Source: Candidatus Omnitrophota bacterium
GTDB taxonomy: Bacteria; Omnitrophota; Omnitrophia; Omnitrophales; Aquincolibacteriaceae
Direction of reading: 5' to 3'
DNA: 6,388 nt
Assembly (NCBI GenBank): GCA_023819025.1
Contig: JAMWDC010000131.1
Location: forward strand, 1-6,388
Shown here: positions 6,157-6,388 of the stretch, in pieces
Numbering within the stretch: position 1 is the first letter of the stretch
Layout: the number at the start of each line of letters is the position of its first letter
Translations under genes and position numbers: made by a program
Notes under the pieces: generated by a model
Database searches by the model: none
The model's input: the letters and a program-made list of their open reading frames with translations, nothing else
What the model was told of the DNA's origin: nothing

Positions 6157-6206
6157 CCTCCGCACTTCCAGCCTTCGTAGCCGAAAAACACCGGCTACTT
6201 CGGAGG
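6157..6206. repeat. Nested inverted repeat
   Basis: The inner arms are GTAGCCG (6177-6183) and CGGCTAC (6192-6198) around an eight-base loop. The outer arms are CCTCCG (6157-6162) and CGGAGG (6201-6206). The arms are asymmetric, so this is an imperfect stem. There is no T run next to it. It could be a dispersed palindrome or a structured leader of the minus-strand transcript. Confidence 0.45.
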
Positions 6207-6279
6207 AGCAGGCCCTCGCCAGCCATGGCCCCGGGGTTCCTTGCGAAGGCAGATGAATGATGCAAAGGTAATTATGCGC

Positions 6280-6387
6280 TGCTCCGGTTACCCGCCCCCT
6301 TGATTTATGAAAGGGAAGGGAGAAGGGGTGGATTGATACCCCAACCTGTCCTCCCCCTTCAGAAAACAGGTGGAGGAACTGGAACCA
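6280..6387. mobile_element. Second copy of the MITE-like element, inverted
   Basis: TGCTCCGGTT (6280-6289) and AACTGGAACC (6377-6386) are imperfect inverted ends matching those of the 4008-4117 element (TTGCTCCAGTT / AACTGGAGCAA). The length is 108 bases against 110. Read on the plus strand it resembles the reverse complement of the first copy: a CCC..CCCTTG block, GGGAAGGG-type purine runs, and an ACCCCAACCT segment matching CCCCCACCTT. The copies have diverged considerably. It reaches to one base from the window edge. Confidence 0.5.
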
Positions 6388-6388
6388 T

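Larger units (their letters stand above)
5955..6388. other. Long non-coding region upstream of the minus-strand genes
   Basis: I see no credible gene here on either strand. The region holds the likely promoter and leader of the AsmA-like gene (5955-6060), a run of eight C at 6070-6077, a nested hairpin at 6157-6206 and a repeat element from 6280 to the window end. The palindromes and homopolymer suggest repeat-derived intergenic DNA. Confidence 0.5.

Overview
The window is bacterial DNA of moderate GC content. It carries four well-supported genes, all on the minus strand, plus a small cysteine-rich peptide gene at the left end of the plus strand that is easy to miss because its reading frame is broken at a run of eight G. 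The AsmA-like gene resembles proteins I recall from uncultured PVC-type and Omnitrophota-like genomes. Two of the four genes start with TTG, and the gaps hold dispersed palindromic repeats. This suggests an environmental genome or metagenome bin. The taxonomic assignment is weak.

Layout, left to right. Bases 1-68 hold a possible 3' end of an upstream plus-strand gene. Bases 142-356 hold the peptide gene: a good ribosome site, a short leader with a YxxPxL motif, and, one frame over after the G run, five C-x-x-G repeats in a Gly/Ser/Thr-rich tail. A small GC hairpin with a T run (381-398) follows. It converges with the minus-strand block: an AsmA-like membrane-anchored protein (5954-5262), a family 2 glycosyltransferase with C-terminal membrane segments (5143-4124), a UDP-galactopyranose-mutase/protoporphyrinogen-oxidase-like flavoprotein (3886-2429) and a half-size ABC exporter (2158-419).

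The four minus-strand genes look like an envelope or surface-glycan set: sugar transfer at the membrane, a flavoenzyme of a type often found in polysaccharide loci, an exporter, and an envelope protein. The gaps of 118, 237 and 270 bases are wide and partly filled by repeats, so a single tight operon is not proven. Two copies of a roughly 110-bp element with inverted ends (4008-4117 and 6280-6387) and a GTCATCC-type hairpin repeat (3911-3990) occupy intergenic space.

The most interesting object is the peptide gene. It looks like a precursor of a ribosomally made, post-translationally modified peptide, with its modifying enzymes presumably to the left of the window. The frame break may be a sequencing error, a mutation, a phase-variable tract, or programmed frameshifting at G_GGG_GGG.
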